The notes: a model not told the origin generated them from the sequence alone. 64,000 nucleotides of DNA from Aquimarina sp. U1-2 (GCF_017897595.1 NZ_JAGKIK010000001.1:310001-374000), one strand, 5' to 3'; positions 10,360 through 19,433 are shown, counted from the first letter of the stretch. Translations and numbers: made by a program.

Positions 10360-10531
10360 ATCCCGAATTATGCATTATAAAATCTATTACGGCTTGAAAT
10401 GCCTTCAAAAACAAACGCTACGCTGTATTTTTCAATTTCACCGTAGCGATGCTATGCTAAAATTGAGAAAACACTTTTTTTTATTGGCATTTCAACCCTC
10501 ATTACGAAATTCTAATACATAATCCGGGTTA
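10360..10531 (+). repeat. Family I MITE-like repeat, copy A
   Basis: About 172 bp with inverted ends: CCCGAATTATGCATTATA at the left, and a right end whose complement is AACCCGGATTATGTATTA. The interior (GCCTTCAAAAACAAACGCTA and AAATTGAGAAAACAC) matches copy B at 11855-12043 in inverted orientation. No transposase gene is inside. Confidence 0.75.
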
Positions 10532-10730
10532 ATAGTTCAAATCTTTATGCGATATCTTTGTAGGCTATTGATCGATTATACCAAATTTGCTATAAAATGG
10601 CAAAAATGCTATCTAAATTATTGAAGACAAATACAGAAAGATGAAGTAAGCCATAACAGTGGGGATCATACCCACCGATATGATGATATGGCGATTCCAT
10701 CTGACGACTAAAAAATAAAAATATAAACTG

Positions 10731-10937
10731 ATGAAACTTTTATTACTTACGATAGGCCTATTGTTGCTAGCTTTTGGCGGAATTGCTATAAAACTATGGG
10801 CAAAAAAAGACGGAAAATTTGCGGGTACCTGTGCAAGTCAAAGTCCTTTCCTTAATAAAGAAGGTGAATCCTGTTCTCTATGTGGTAAAACACCTGATCA
10901 ATATGCTAATTGCAACGAAAAAGAACATTCTAATTAG
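10731..10937 (+). CDS. Small membrane-anchored Cys-rich protein, unknown function
   Basis: A 68-residue protein: an N-terminal hydrophobic helix (residues 2-22) followed by a short polar tail with four cysteines (one at about residue 34, then CSLCG and a final C near 59). The Cys spacing resembles a small metal-binding knuckle, but no named family is recognised. The ECF sigma-factor gene begins 31 nt later, so cotranscription is likely. Similar small proteins beside sigma factors are, from memory, common in Flavobacteriaceae. Confidence 0.7.
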   Translation: MKLLLLTIGLLLLAFGGIAIKLWAKKDGKFAGTCASQSPFLNKEGESCSLCGKTPDQYANCNEKEHSN

Positions 10938-10968
10938 ATGCTAAACGTATTAGCTGATCATATTTATT

Positions 10969-11550
10969 TTGTTGAAAAAAGAAGACCCTAACCTGCTGCA
11001 AGAGCACATAAAGAAAGCCAAACAAGGAAATCAAGCCTCTTTTAACTATCTTCTTGACACGTATTGGAATGAAGTGTATTATTTTCAATTAAAAAAAACT
11101 CATAATGAGTATGAGGCCGAAGATATTACTATACAAAGCTTTTCGAGAGCTTTCGATAAGATAAATACATTTAAAGAAGACTATAATTTTAAAACCTGGC
11201 TCATACAGATTTCTAAAAATCTTCATATTGATTTATTGAGAAAAAAGAATGCTTCTATACATTCTAAAACCACAACTCAAGTTGACGAAACGGTTTACAA
11301 GATCATCGATGATAATCCGACACCCGAAGATAAATTAATTACAGAGCAAAATCTAGCTCAATTATTACTGTATATCAAACAATTAAAACCTCCTTATCAA
11401 AAGGTCATAAATCTTCGTTATTTTCAAGAATTGAGTTATAAAGAAATTGCGGAACATTTAGACGAATCGATCAATAATGTGAAAGTGAAACTTTTAAGGG
11501 CAAAGAAATTATTATCTGAGATTATTACTACTGCTAAAAAGAAAGATTAA
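10969..11550 (+). CDS. ECF-type RNA polymerase sigma factor
   Basis: A 193-residue sigma-70 family protein with only regions 2 and 4. Region 2 spans about 15-90 (EYEAEDITIQSFSRAFDKI, FKTWLIQISKNLHIDLLRKK) and region 4 about 125-185 (LKPPYQKVINLRYFQELSYKEIAEHL as the helix-turn-helix). No in-frame ATG exists upstream, so it starts at TTG 10969 or TTG 10972. There is no anti-sigma gene with a typical FecR or zinc-anti-sigma look next to it. The preceding small Cys protein is the only candidate partner, and that is speculative. Confidence 0.9.
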   Translation: MLKKEDPNLLQEHIKKAKQGNQASFNYLLDTYWNEVYYFQLKKTHNEYEAEDITIQSFSRAFDKINTFKEDYNFKTWLIQISKNLHIDLLRKKNASIHSKTTTQVDETVYKIIDDNPTPEDKLITEQNLAQLLLYIKQLKPPYQKVINLRYFQELSYKEIAEHLDESINNVKVKLLRAKKLLSEIITTAKKKD

Positions 11551-11780
11551 GACCTCAAATTAAAAGCAGTAAATCTTTTGATCACACCATAGAGGGGTTC
11601 TATCCACTTATCGTGTATTTTTTTATCGTACTTTACAAATTTCTGAACTAATCCCTTGGGTGCAGATATTTCTTTTTCTATAGCGGTAATATTAATATAC
11701 TTTTGGTTTTTAAGTAACCATTTCTCTACACGCTTTCGATTGTTTTGTCGTACTTTAAGACTTACCAACTCTTCATGCAT
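11547..11780 (-). CDS. Hypothetical 77-residue helical protein
   Basis: Unrecognised. It is basic and rich in Lys, and predicted mainly helical, with a possible helix-turn-helix-like segment (NITAIEKEISAPKGLVQKF). There is no signal peptide or membrane segment. It converges on the sigma-factor gene and its stop overlaps that gene's stop by 4 nt. The composition is ordinary for a real protein and the ORF is not a shadow of another gene, so it is kept with moderate confidence. Confidence 0.55.
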   Translation of the reverse strand: MHEELVSLKVRQNNRKRVEKWLLKNQKYINITAIEKEISAPKGLVQKFVKYDKKIHDKWIEPLYGVIKRFTAFNLRS

Positions 11781-11854
11781 GATGTTTCTTTTTGTTTGAA
11801 AATAACTTTCAAAACACGAAAAAATTTTACATTAACTTAATTTTAACCCAGATT

Positions 11855-12043
11855 ATATATTAGAATTTCGTTGTGAGGGTTAGAATACCACGACAAAGCA
11901 TCGCTTTGGGCGAGACGTAGCGTTGGAAGTGTTTTCTCAATTTCATCGTAGCACGGGAGACGGTGACATTGAAAAATACAGCGCAGCGTTTGTTTTTGAA
12001 GGTATGTCAAGCCGTAATAGATCTTATAATGCGTAATCCGGGT
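11855..12043 (-). repeat. Family I MITE-like repeat, copy B
   Basis: About 190 bp in inverted orientation relative to copy A. Its ends are ACCCGGATTACGCATTATAA (read on the minus strand) and AACCCAGATTATATATTAG (plus strand), forming terminal inverted repeats. It contains an ORF (part of 11843-12076) that is a by-product of the repeat and not a gene. With the flanks it fills the 390-bp gap before lipA. Confidence 0.75.
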
Positions 12044-12083
12044 GTAACCTGCTGTTATACCTTTTAGCGGCGCCAAAATAAAA
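12044..12083 (+). repeat. Family III short repeat, degenerate copy
   Basis: The segment with TATACCTTTTAGCGGCGCCA resembles the repeats at 20755-20802 and 59391-59438 (shared CGGYRCCAAWA core after a T-rich stretch). It abuts family I copy B. Confidence 0.4.
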
Positions 12084-12145
12084 TTGTCGTTAAGGAGAAT
12101 ACTAAAACAAGTTATAGATAACCTAATAGATTAAAGCTTTCTTTG

Positions 12146-12153
12146 TATTTTTG
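12146..12153 (+). promoter_or_regulatory. Candidate -7 element of lipA
   Basis: TATTTTTG matches TAnnTTTG and lies 18 nt before the ATG at 12171. It overlaps the GTG at 12153, arguing against that GTG as the start. No good -33 TTG is seen. Confidence 0.4.
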
Positions 12154-12170
12154 TGAAAAATATTCCTCGA

Positions 12171-13043
12171 ATGGATCAAGATGTTACTACTATAGCACCA
12201 CCAAAAGGAAAACCCAAATGGTTGAGGGTTAAATTACCTACAGGCAAAAAATACACTGAACTAAGAGGTTTGGTAGATAAATATGATCTACATACGATTT
12301 GTACCTCTGGAAGTTGTCCGAATATGGGAGAATGCTGGAGTGAAGGTACTGCTACATTTATGATACTTGGTAATATATGTACTCGATCCTGCGGGTTTTG
12401 TGGAGTGAAAACCGGGCGTCCTGAAACTGTAGATTGGGAAGAACCTGAAAAGGTGGCGCGTTCTATAAAAATAATGAAGATAAAACATGCCGTTGTAACT
12501 TCTGTAGATCGTGATGACCTAGCCGATGGAGGTTCGATCATCTGGGCAGAAACTATTCAGGCCATTAGAAGAATGAATCCCAATACCACATTAGAAACAC
12601 TTATTCCGGATTTTCAGGGAAAAACTAAAAATATTGACAGAATCATCGCTGTAAAACCAGAGGTAGTTTCTCATAATATGGAGACTGTAAAAAGGCTTAC
12701 CAGAGAGGTTAGAATACAGGCAAAATATGAACAAAGTTTGCAAGTACTTAACTACCTAAAAACTAAAGGTATCAATCGTACCAAAAGTGGTATCATGCTT
12801 GGCTTGGGAGAAAAAGAGGAAGAAGTAATTCAAACCCTTAAAGATCTGAGAGCGGTAGATCTCGATATCGTTACGATAGGTCAATACTTACAGCCTAGTA
12901 AGAAACATCTTCCTGTTAAAGAATTTATTACTCCTGATCAATTCAAAAAATACGAAGAAATCGGCTTGGATATGGGATTCAGACATGTCGAGAGCGGAGC
13001 TTTAGTCAGGTCGTCATACAAAGCTCAGAAACACTTGCAATAA
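12171..13043 (+). CDS. lipA: Lipoyl synthase
   Basis: Radical-SAM enzyme inserting two sulfurs into protein-bound octanoyl groups to form lipoate. The auxiliary cluster cysteines are in CTSGSCPNMGEC and the SAM cluster cysteines in CTRSCGFC; both sets are complete. The GLGE motif and C-terminal RSSYKA (Ser ligand of the auxiliary cluster) are present. The product is about 290 residues from the ATG at 12171; a GTG at 12153 would add six residues but lies inside a probable promoter element. It is followed 27 nt later by gap; no lipB or lipoate ligase is adjacent. Confidence 0.96.
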   Translation: MDQDVTTIAPPKGKPKWLRVKLPTGKKYTELRGLVDKYDLHTICTSGSCPNMGECWSEGTATFMILGNICTRSCGFCGVKTGRPETVDWEEPEKVARSIKIMKIKHAVVTSVDRDDLADGGSIIWAETIQAIRRMNPNTTLETLIPDFQGKTKNIDRIIAVKPEVVSHNMETVKRLTREVRIQAKYEQSLQVLNYLKTKGINRTKSGIMLGLGEKEEEVIQTLKDLRAVDLDIVTIGQYLQPSKKHLPVKEFITPDQFKKYEEIGLDMGFRHVESGALVRSSYKAQKHLQ

Positions 13044-13070
13044 TCAACTTTCAAATACGATAAGCAATTA

Positions 13071-14075
13071 ATGAGCACACCGGTAAGAATCGCTATAAAT
13101 GGTTTTGGAAGAATCGGCCGAAATCTTTTTAGACTTTTAATTGATCACCCTCAAATCGAAGTTAAAGCCATAAATGATCTTGCCGATAGCAAAACATTGA
13201 AGCACCTCTTAAAATATGATAGCATTCATGGAGTGCTACCCTATGAAGTATGCCATGATGAAAATCATATTATCGTTGAAAATAATCCTGTAATTCTCAC
13301 AAAGCATAGGGATCCTGAGCACTGTGACTGGAAAAAACTGAATATCGATATTGTAATTGAAGCTACAGGAAAGTTTAAAACCAGAACATTAGCAGAAAAA
13401 CATTTAAAAGCCGGTGCCAAAAAAGTAATTTTATCTGCTCCTCCATTAGACGAACATATCAAAACTATCGTATTGGGGGTTAATGATCACTGTATAAATG
13501 GATCAGAAGATATCTTATCCAATGCCTCATGCACTACAAACAACGCAGCTCCTATGATCAAAGTGGTAAATGATCTCTGCGGTATCGAACAAGCCTATAT
13601 AACTACTATACACAGTTATACAACCGATCAAAGCTTGCATGATCAACCTCATAGAGATTTAAGGCGTGCCAGAGCGGCAGGACAATCTATTGTTCCTACA
13701 ACTACGGGAGCTGCAAAAGCACTAACCAAGATTTTTCCTAAGTTAAGTAATGTTATCGGGGGATGTGGTATACGGGTTCCTGTTCCAGACGGGTCGCTTA
13801 CTGATATTACTTTCAACGTTAAAAAAGAAACCTCAATTCAAGAAATTAATCAGGCTTTTCAGCATGCATCAAATACATATCTGAAAGGCATTCTGGATTA
13901 TACCGAAGACCCAATCGTTTCTATTGACATCATCGGGAATTCTCATTCGTGTGTATTTGATTCATTGATGACATCGGTAATTGGGAAAATGGTTAAAATC
14001 ATTGGCTGGTATGACAACGAGATTGGATACAGTCATAGAATAATTGATTTAATTATTAACATTTGTAAGAAATAA
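13071..14075 (+). CDS. gap: Glyceraldehyde-3-phosphate dehydrogenase
   Basis: Oxidises glyceraldehyde-3-phosphate with NAD(P) and phosphate in central carbon metabolism. The 334-residue protein has a Rossmann motif at the N-terminus (INGFGRIGRNLFR), the catalytic cysteine in SNASCTTNN (about residue 153), the base His in IHSYT and WYDNEIGYSHR at the end. The residue after the second beta strand is Asn in AINDL, usual for NAD preference. Flavobacteria often carry a second paralogue, so whether this is the glycolytic or gluconeogenic form is unknown. Confidence 0.95.
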   Translation: MSTPVRIAINGFGRIGRNLFRLLIDHPQIEVKAINDLADSKTLKHLLKYDSIHGVLPYEVCHDENHIIVENNPVILTKHRDPEHCDWKKLNIDIVIEATGKFKTRTLAEKHLKAGAKKVILSAPPLDEHIKTIVLGVNDHCINGSEDILSNASCTTNNAAPMIKVVNDLCGIEQAYITTIHSYTTDQSLHDQPHRDLRRARAAGQSIVPTTTGAAKALTKIFPKLSNVIGGCGIRVPVPDGSLTDITFNVKKETSIQEINQAFQHASNTYLKGILDYTEDPIVSIDIIGNSHSCVFDSLMTSVIGKMVKIIGWYDNEIGYSHRIIDLIINICKK

Positions 14076-14104
14076 CTATATTAGTTGAGATTTTTAGAGG
14101 AAAA

Positions 14105-16330
14105 ATGCCAACCCCAATTAGAAAGTTTATTCTTATTATTTCATTTGTTTGTTGTTGTTTCGCGTATTCTCAAACGGAAAAAGGAGGAACAAAAGACGAA
14201 CAAGTAAAAGATTCTATTGAGCATTATTTGCATAAGGCCTCTTTATCAATAGACAAAGCTAAATTAGAACAAGCACTACATAACGCAATAATTGCCAAAG
14301 AGATGGCTTTGCAAAATCGTAATTTGTCCTATAGAGCTCAAACCAATACTATACTTGCCAAATTGTATCGAGAGCTTGGCGATCTTGATAAAGCCGAAGA
14401 ACAAATTCTTGATGCCATAGAGATTCAGAAATCTGACAACGATAAAGCAAAACTTACAAAATCTTATATCATTTATGGTTCGATTGCAACTCAATTAGGC
14501 GACTATAAAACTGCACATGAGGTGCTAGAATCGGCTTTGGCACTGTCAAAAACTGAACATATGAAAAGTTTTGAGGGTGTTATAAAGTTAAATTTTGGAT
14601 TATTAGCTCTGGCTCAAAACCAGCCTGACTTAGCCATTAAGCATTTTAATAGCGGGCTCCCAATTATAGATTCATATGGTCAATCGTATAACAAGGCAAA
14701 ACTTTACACCAATAAAGCTCGTGCCCAAATAGCGCTTAACCAACCTGAAGAGGCCAAGAAAACAAATGATCTCGCCATGCAAATTGGTAATGATAAAGGA
14801 TACCTCGAGGTACGATCTGAAAGCTATAAGCTATACAGCGAGATCTATGAACAACAAAAGGAATATTTAACGTCATTAAATAACTTAAAAATTCATCAAA
14901 GAATTAAGGACTCACTATTTAATGTGAATAAAGAAATAATTGCACAAGAAGCCGGGGCGAAACTTAATCTGGATCAAAACAATGTGCTTATAGAAGAACT
15001 TACTGAAGAAAATATCCAACAACTTAAATCATTAAAATTAGGCAGACTTACTACCATTTTAAGTATTGCGCTTATTACTATTTTATCTCTTTTAACCCTT
15101 TCGCTTTATAAAAACAACAATCTACGGGCACGCGCAAACGAGCTATTACAAAATAAAAATACAGAACTTATCCTGGCAAAAGAAAATGCAGAAAGAGCGA
15201 GTGAGGCCAAGGTTCAATTTCTCTCAACCATAACTCACGAACTTAGAACTCCGTTATACGCAGTAACCGGTCTTACACATTTGTTATTAGAAGAAAGTCC
15301 TACTCCTAATCAGAAAGAGCATTTAAATTCTCTAAAATTCTCAGGAGAATATTTATTGTCTTTAATAAATAATATCTTAGACCTCAATAAACTAGAAGCC
15401 AATAAGGTGGAGTTAGAAAATACATCATTTAATCTTAAAAAACGAATCAACGATGTACTTATCGCCCTAGGGAAGTCAGCCAAAGACAGAAACAACAAAC
15501 TGCACTATGAGTTTGATAATTCTATCCCCGATAAGCTAAAAGGCGACCCTTTAAAAGTATCTCAAATTTTAATCAACCTTATAGGCAATTCTATTAAATT
15601 TACACAAAACGGAGATATTTGGATACGTGTCAAACCCATTGAAACTTTAGAAAATAAGATGCTTCTTAGTTTTGAAATTGAAGATAACGGTGTTGGAATC
15701 TCAGCAAAAAAACAGCAAACGATTTTTGAAAACTTCACCCAGGGATCCGTTCAAATTAATAGAAAATTTGGAGGCACTGGTCTGGGATTATCTATTGTAA
15801 AGAACTTATTGGCCATAATGGGTAGTGAAATAAAATTGGAAAGCTCTTTAGGTAAAGGATCCAAATTCTTATTTGATTTAGAATTTGAGATATTTAAAGA
15901 TCAGAGTACCGATTATCTTGCCGAAGCCAAAAAGATCAATTATAGCGTTCTTGTAGACAAAAAGATTTTAGTCGTAGAAGACAATAAAATTAATCAATTG
16001 ATTACCAGAAAAATTTTAGAAAAAAATAAGATTGTCTGTGATGTTGCCGATAACGGAGATATTGCAGTAAGCAAGGCAAAAGAACACTATTTTGACCTTA
16101 TCCTTATGGATATACATATGCCAGGTATAAGTGGTATAGAAGCTACAAAACAAATACGTGAATTTGACAAAGAAATTCCAATTATTGCACTCACCGCTGT
16201 TACCTTAGATGATAATCTAGATGAGTTCTACGACAATGGTTTTAACGATATTATACCCAAACCCTACAAAACCGAAGAATTTTTCACTAAGCTTCACAAA
16301 GCGCTAGCAAAAAAACAAACTACCTCTTAG
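14105..16330 (+). CDS. TPR-containing hybrid sensor histidine kinase
   Basis: A 741-residue sensor protein. Order: signal peptide (1-22), periplasmic TPR repeats (about 35-270), coiled coil, one transmembrane helix (about 315-335), HisKA with the phospho-accepting His378 in the THELRTP motif, HATPase_c with an N box (QILINLIGNSIKFT) and a G box (GTGLGLSIVKNLL), then a receiver domain with phospho-accepting Asp669 (LILMDIHMP) and the conserved Lys in IPKPYK. It has no HPt or DNA-binding domain, so phosphotransfer must go to an unlinked partner. The signal is unknown. It starts 29 nt after gap. Confidence 0.93.
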   Translation: MPTPIRKFILIISFVCCCFAYSQTEKGGTKDEQVKDSIEHYLHKASLSIDKAKLEQALHNAIIAKEMALQNRNLSYRAQTNTILAKLYRELGDLDKAEEQILDAIEIQKSDNDKAKLTKSYIIYGSIATQLGDYKTAHEVLESALALSKTEHMKSFEGVIKLNFGLLALAQNQPDLAIKHFNSGLPIIDSYGQSYNKAKLYTNKARAQIALNQPEEAKKTNDLAMQIGNDKGYLEVRSESYKLYSEIYEQQKEYLTSLNNLKIHQRIKDSLFNVNKEIIAQEAGAKLNLDQNNVLIEELTEENIQQLKSLKLGRLTTILSIALITILSLLTLSLYKNNNLRARANELLQNKNTELILAKENAERASEAKVQFLSTITHELRTPLYAVTGLTHLLLEESPTPNQKEHLNSLKFSGEYLLSLINNILDLNKLEANKVELENTSFNLKKRINDVLIALGKSAKDRNNKLHYEFDNSIPDKLKGDPLKVSQILINLIGNSIKFTQNGDIWIRVKPIETLENKMLLSFEIEDNGVGISAKKQQTIFENFTQGSVQINRKFGGTGLGLSIVKNLLAIMGSEIKLESSLGKGSKFLFDLEFEIFKDQSTDYLAEAKKINYSVLVDKKILVVEDNKINQLITRKILEKNKIVCDVADNGDIAVSKAKEHYFDLILMDIHMPGISGIEATKQIREFDKEIPIIALTAVTLDDNLDEFYDNGFNDIIPKPYKTEEFFTKLHKALAKKQTTS

Positions 16331-16413
16331 TTATCAACCGTTTGTCAAGCTCAAGATAACAAAGCCTTAGATCGAATCTACTTCCCCAAGTACTGGACTT
16401 ATCGGTAACTTTA

Positions 16414-17427
16414 CTAAAGGTTGTTCTCTACATATTTAAAAATCCTTGAGTTAAAACCCTCTTTATCTCCAATAAACTGTATTGTTATAGGTTGATACCA
16501 TAAGTTATTGTGTGAAATGGTGTCTACCAGGCGCATATAGTCTTTTTCAGTAGTTATTATGGTTTCTGCATTTTCAAGCATCTTTAGCTCCGGTGTGGTA
16601 AATTCATGATGATCTGCAAAATTAAGATGCGTAAATAACAATCCATAGGATCGATAATAATCCAGTAACGATTTCGGATTAGCAATACCAGTAACCAAAG
16701 TAAATGTTCTATTTTTAAAAGTTTCCAAAGATCGCTTACCAGAAACCCCTATCAGCTCTTTACCGTAATTAATTGTAGTAAAAAATAAAGACTGATGAGA
16801 TTTTATCCTCAATTTTTTTTGTAATCTATTTTTCTCTTGATCAGTAATTCTTACCGGACATTTTGTAACCACAATTACATCTGCACGATTTGCCCCTTGT
16901 CTAGGTTCTCTTAAATTCCCCGTAGGCAAAACAATATCATTACAGTATAAATCATAATAAGCGGTGAGCAGCATATACAACCCAGCCTTCACTTTTCTGT
17001 GCTGGTAAGCATCGTCTAATAGTATTACATCTGGTTTAGGGTGTAAAGTTCGAAGATTAGTAATTCCGTTTCGTCGATTCTCATCAACACCGACATATAC
17101 ATTAGGAAATTTTCTTTTAAATTGAAGTGGTTCATCTCCAACATCTTTGGCTTCTGATAAAACGTCTACCAAACGAAAACCTTTCGTTTTTCTTTTGTAT
17201 CCCCGGCTAAGTATAGCTAACTGCGTCTTTTCTTGTAATAAGGTGATCAAATACTCGACCATTGGAGATTTTCCGGTTCCACCTACACTTAAATTTCCGA
17301 CAGCAAGAACAGGGAAATCATATGCTACCGATTTCTTAATCCCAAGATCATATAGTGTGTTACGCAACCAAGTTACCAAGTAATATATAGGAACAACAGG
17401 AAAAAGTATCTTTCGTAAAAACTTCAT
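16414..17427 (-). CDS. lpxK: Tetraacyldisaccharide 4'-kinase
   Basis: Phosphorylates the lipid A disaccharide precursor at the inner membrane. At about 337 residues it has the LpxK P-loop NLSVGGTGKSPMVEYL and the downstream LLDDAYQHRKVK motif carrying the Asp-His pair. A hydrophobic N-terminal anchor is present (FLRKILFPVVPIYYLVTWL). The ATG at 17427 is preferred over a GTG two codons upstream. It is divergent from the Nif3-family gene, with which it shares an 80-bp control region. Confidence 0.95.
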   Translation of the reverse strand: MKFLRKILFPVVPIYYLVTWLRNTLYDLGIKKSVAYDFPVLAVGNLSVGGTGKSPMVEYLITLLQEKTQLAILSRGYKRKTKGFRLVDVLSEAKDVGDEPLQFKRKFPNVYVGVDENRRNGITNLRTLHPKPDVILLDDAYQHRKVKAGLYMLLTAYYDLYCNDIVLPTGNLREPRQGANRADVIVVTKCPVRITDQEKNRLQKKLRIKSHQSLFFTTINYGKELIGVSGKRSLETFKNRTFTLVTGIANPKSLLDYYRSYGLLFTHLNFADHHEFTTPELKMLENAETIITTEKDYMRLVDTISHNNLWYQPITIQFIGDKEGFNSRIFKYVENNL

Positions 17428-17447
17428 GCACACAAAAGTATAAAACG

Positions 17448-17455
17448 TAACTTTG
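17448..17455 (+). promoter_or_regulatory. Candidate -7 element of the Nif3-family gene
   Basis: TAACTTTG fits TAnnTTTG and lies 52 nt before the ATG at 17507. It overlaps the TTG that a longest-ORF call would use as a start. The -33 element is not evident. Confidence 0.4.
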
Positions 17456-17506
17456 TTTATCTCAAAAAAAACTTTACTTTTCTATTTTACTGAAAAACGA
17501 AACACA

Positions 17507-18601
17507 ATGCAAATAAAAGAGGTTATACAACACCTTGAAACTTTAGCTCCTACAGCGTATGCCGAGGATTTTGATAATATAGGACTTCTCGTTGGAAATG
17601 CATTAACAACCGTAACAGGCATTTTGGTCACGCTAGATACTTTAGAATCTGTAATCGATGAAGCTATTCAAAAAAACTGCAATCTTATAGTAAGCTTTCA
17701 TCCTATTATATTTAAAGGATTAAAGAAATTTAATGGGGCTACGTATGTAGAACGTGTAGTCATGAAAGCTATTAAACATGATATAGCCATCTTCGCTATC
17801 CATACGGCATTGGATAATGCATTTCACGGAGTAAATGATATGATGTGTGAGCAACTAGGTCTTATGAATCGTAAAATTTTAATTCCGCAGAGCGGAACGA
17901 TAAAAAAACTCACCACCTTTGCTCCTACCACAGAGGTAGAAGCACTACGAATCAAACTATTCGAAGCCGGGGCCGGAAGCATTGGGAATTACGATCATTG
18001 TAGTTTTTCTTCTGAAGGAACGGGCACTTTTAAAGCCCTTGAAAACGCTAATCCGTCAATCGGAGAAATAGGCAAAATACATTACGAAAAAGAAACTCAA
18101 ATTCAGATTACTTTTCCAATTCATAAAGAAAGAAAAGTTTTAAAAGCACTTTTTGATACGCATTCTTATGAAGAAGTTGCTTACGAAATCATTACGTTGC
18201 AAAATAGCAATCAACATATCGGTATGGGAATGGTAGGAGAACTACCTGAACCGGTTGAGGAATTGGATTTTCTAAAACACATTAAAAAAACATTTAAAAC
18301 AGGTTGCGTACGGCATTCAGAATTGTTAGGAAAACCTATTAAAAAAGTAGCAGTTTTAGGGGGAAGCGGTAGTTTTGCCATAAAAAATGCCCAAAACGTG
18401 GGCGCTGATTTATTCATAACCGCAGATCTTAAGTACCACCAATTTTATGAAGCAGAAAATAAAATTGTTTTGGCTGATATAGGTCATTACGAAAGCGAAC
18501 AATACACAAAAAATCTAATTGTTAGCTATCTTCAAAAAAAAATCAGTAATTTTGCCATCATTTTATCGGATAAAAACACCAATCCTATTCAATATCTTTA
18601 A
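17507..18601 (+). CDS. Nif3-like dinuclear metal centre protein (YqfO type)
   Basis: A 364-residue member of the Nif3/YbgI family, the longer class with a PII-like middle domain inserted between the two metal-binding halves. The metal ligands come from the N-terminal SFHPIIFKGLKK segment and the C-terminal DIGHYESEQ segment. AIHTALDNAFHGVND is typical. Database names such as GTP cyclohydrolase 1 type 2 rest on limited evidence, so the function is best left open. The start is set at ATG 17507. It ends 3 nt before the next gene, indicating an operon, as is usual in flavobacteria. Confidence 0.9.
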   Translation: MQIKEVIQHLETLAPTAYAEDFDNIGLLVGNALTTVTGILVTLDTLESVIDEAIQKNCNLIVSFHPIIFKGLKKFNGATYVERVVMKAIKHDIAIFAIHTALDNAFHGVNDMMCEQLGLMNRKILIPQSGTIKKLTTFAPTTEVEALRIKLFEAGAGSIGNYDHCSFSSEGTGTFKALENANPSIGEIGKIHYEKETQIQITFPIHKERKVLKALFDTHSYEEVAYEIITLQNSNQHIGMGMVGELPEPVEELDFLKHIKKTFKTGCVRHSELLGKPIKKVAVLGGSGSFAIKNAQNVGADLFITADLKYHQFYEAENKIVLADIGHYESEQYTKNLIVSYLQKKISNFAIILSDKNTNPIQYL

Positions 18602-18604
18602 AAT

Positions 18605-19381
18605 ATGGCAAAGAAAGAAGTTACTGTTGAGCAAAAATTAAGAGCACTGTATGACCTGCAATTAATTGACTCTAGAGTTGATGAGATAAGAAACGTTCGA
18701 GGAGAGTTACCTCTAGAAGTTGAAGATCTTGAAGACGAAGTAGCCGGTTTAAATAAAAGATTAGAAAAGCTAAATACTGATTTAGAAACTATAGATGAAG
18801 GCATTAAAAATAAGAAAAATCTTATTGAAGAAGCTAATGCTTTAATTAAAAAATACGCCGAGCAACAAAAAAATGTTCGCAATAACAGAGAATACAATTC
18901 TTTAAATAAAGAAATTGAATTCCAGGGTTTAGAAATTCAGTTAGCAGAAAAACACATCAAAGAACACAAAGCCCAAATCGTTCAAAAAAACGAGATTATA
19001 GCGCAAACCAAAGAAAAACTTGCCGAGCGTAATGAGCATCTTTCGCATAAAAAAGGTGAACTTGACGCAATTCTGGCAGAAACTGAAAAGGAAGAGCAAG
19101 CATTACTTGCAAAATCTGAAGATTACCAAAAAGATATAGAGGATCGTTTAATTAATGCATACAAAAGAATACGAAGTAATGTGAAAAACGGTCTTGCGGT
19201 TGTTCCCATAGAACGAGGAGCTTCAGGAGGTTCCTTTTTCACCATTCCACCACAAATACAAATGGAAATCGCCTCTCGTAAAAAAATTATTACCGATGAG
19301 CATAGTGGTAGAATTTTGGTTGATCAAGAACTAGCCAAAGAAGAAAAAGAAAAGATGGAAGCGCTGTTTGCCAAATTATAG
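18605..19381 (+). CDS. Coiled-coil protein with cysteine-less C4 zinc-ribbon fold
   Basis: A 258-residue protein: a long coiled coil (about 10-180) and a C-terminal module homologous to the C4-type zinc ribbon family (DUF164-like, often found with Nif3 genes). The canonical members have CxxC pairs around an IPPQ motif and before GRI; here those positions read ASGGSFFTIPPQ and TDEHSGRIL, so the four cysteines are replaced by Ser, Ser, Asp and Ser. The fold may persist without zinc. It is cotranscribed with the Nif3-family gene and ends at a hairpin terminator. Confidence 0.85.
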   Translation: MAKKEVTVEQKLRALYDLQLIDSRVDEIRNVRGELPLEVEDLEDEVAGLNKRLEKLNTDLETIDEGIKNKKNLIEEANALIKKYAEQQKNVRNNREYNSLNKEIEFQGLEIQLAEKHIKEHKAQIVQKNEIIAQTKEKLAERNEHLSHKKGELDAILAETEKEEQALLAKSEDYQKDIEDRLINAYKRIRSNVKNGLAVVPIERGASGGSFFTIPPQIQMEIASRKKIITDEHSGRILVDQELAKEEKEKMEALFAKL

Positions 19382-19403
19382 CTATTACCATCACGTACCA
19401 TAC

Positions 19404-19433
19404 AAAGTCCCAGCATTACTCTGGGGCTTTTTT
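19404..19433 (+). terminator. Terminator of the Nif3 / coiled-coil operon
   Basis: A 10-bp stem with one G-U pair (19404-19413 with 19421-19430), a 7-nt loop and a T-run, located 23 nt after the stop. Confidence 0.8.

Larger units (their letters stand above)
10029..10730. other. Gene-free 700-bp region made of repeats
   Basis: No credible coding sequence is seen. The region holds a family II repeat (about 10038-10217) and a family I repeat (10360-10531). After these a TATCTTTG motif at about 10551 could act as a -7 element for the small gene at 10731. The remainder is AT-rich and shows no clear structure. Confidence 0.6.

Noticed and set aside
11843..12076. 77-residue minus-strand ORF
   Set aside because: It is made almost entirely of family I repeat copy B; the translation is a by-product.
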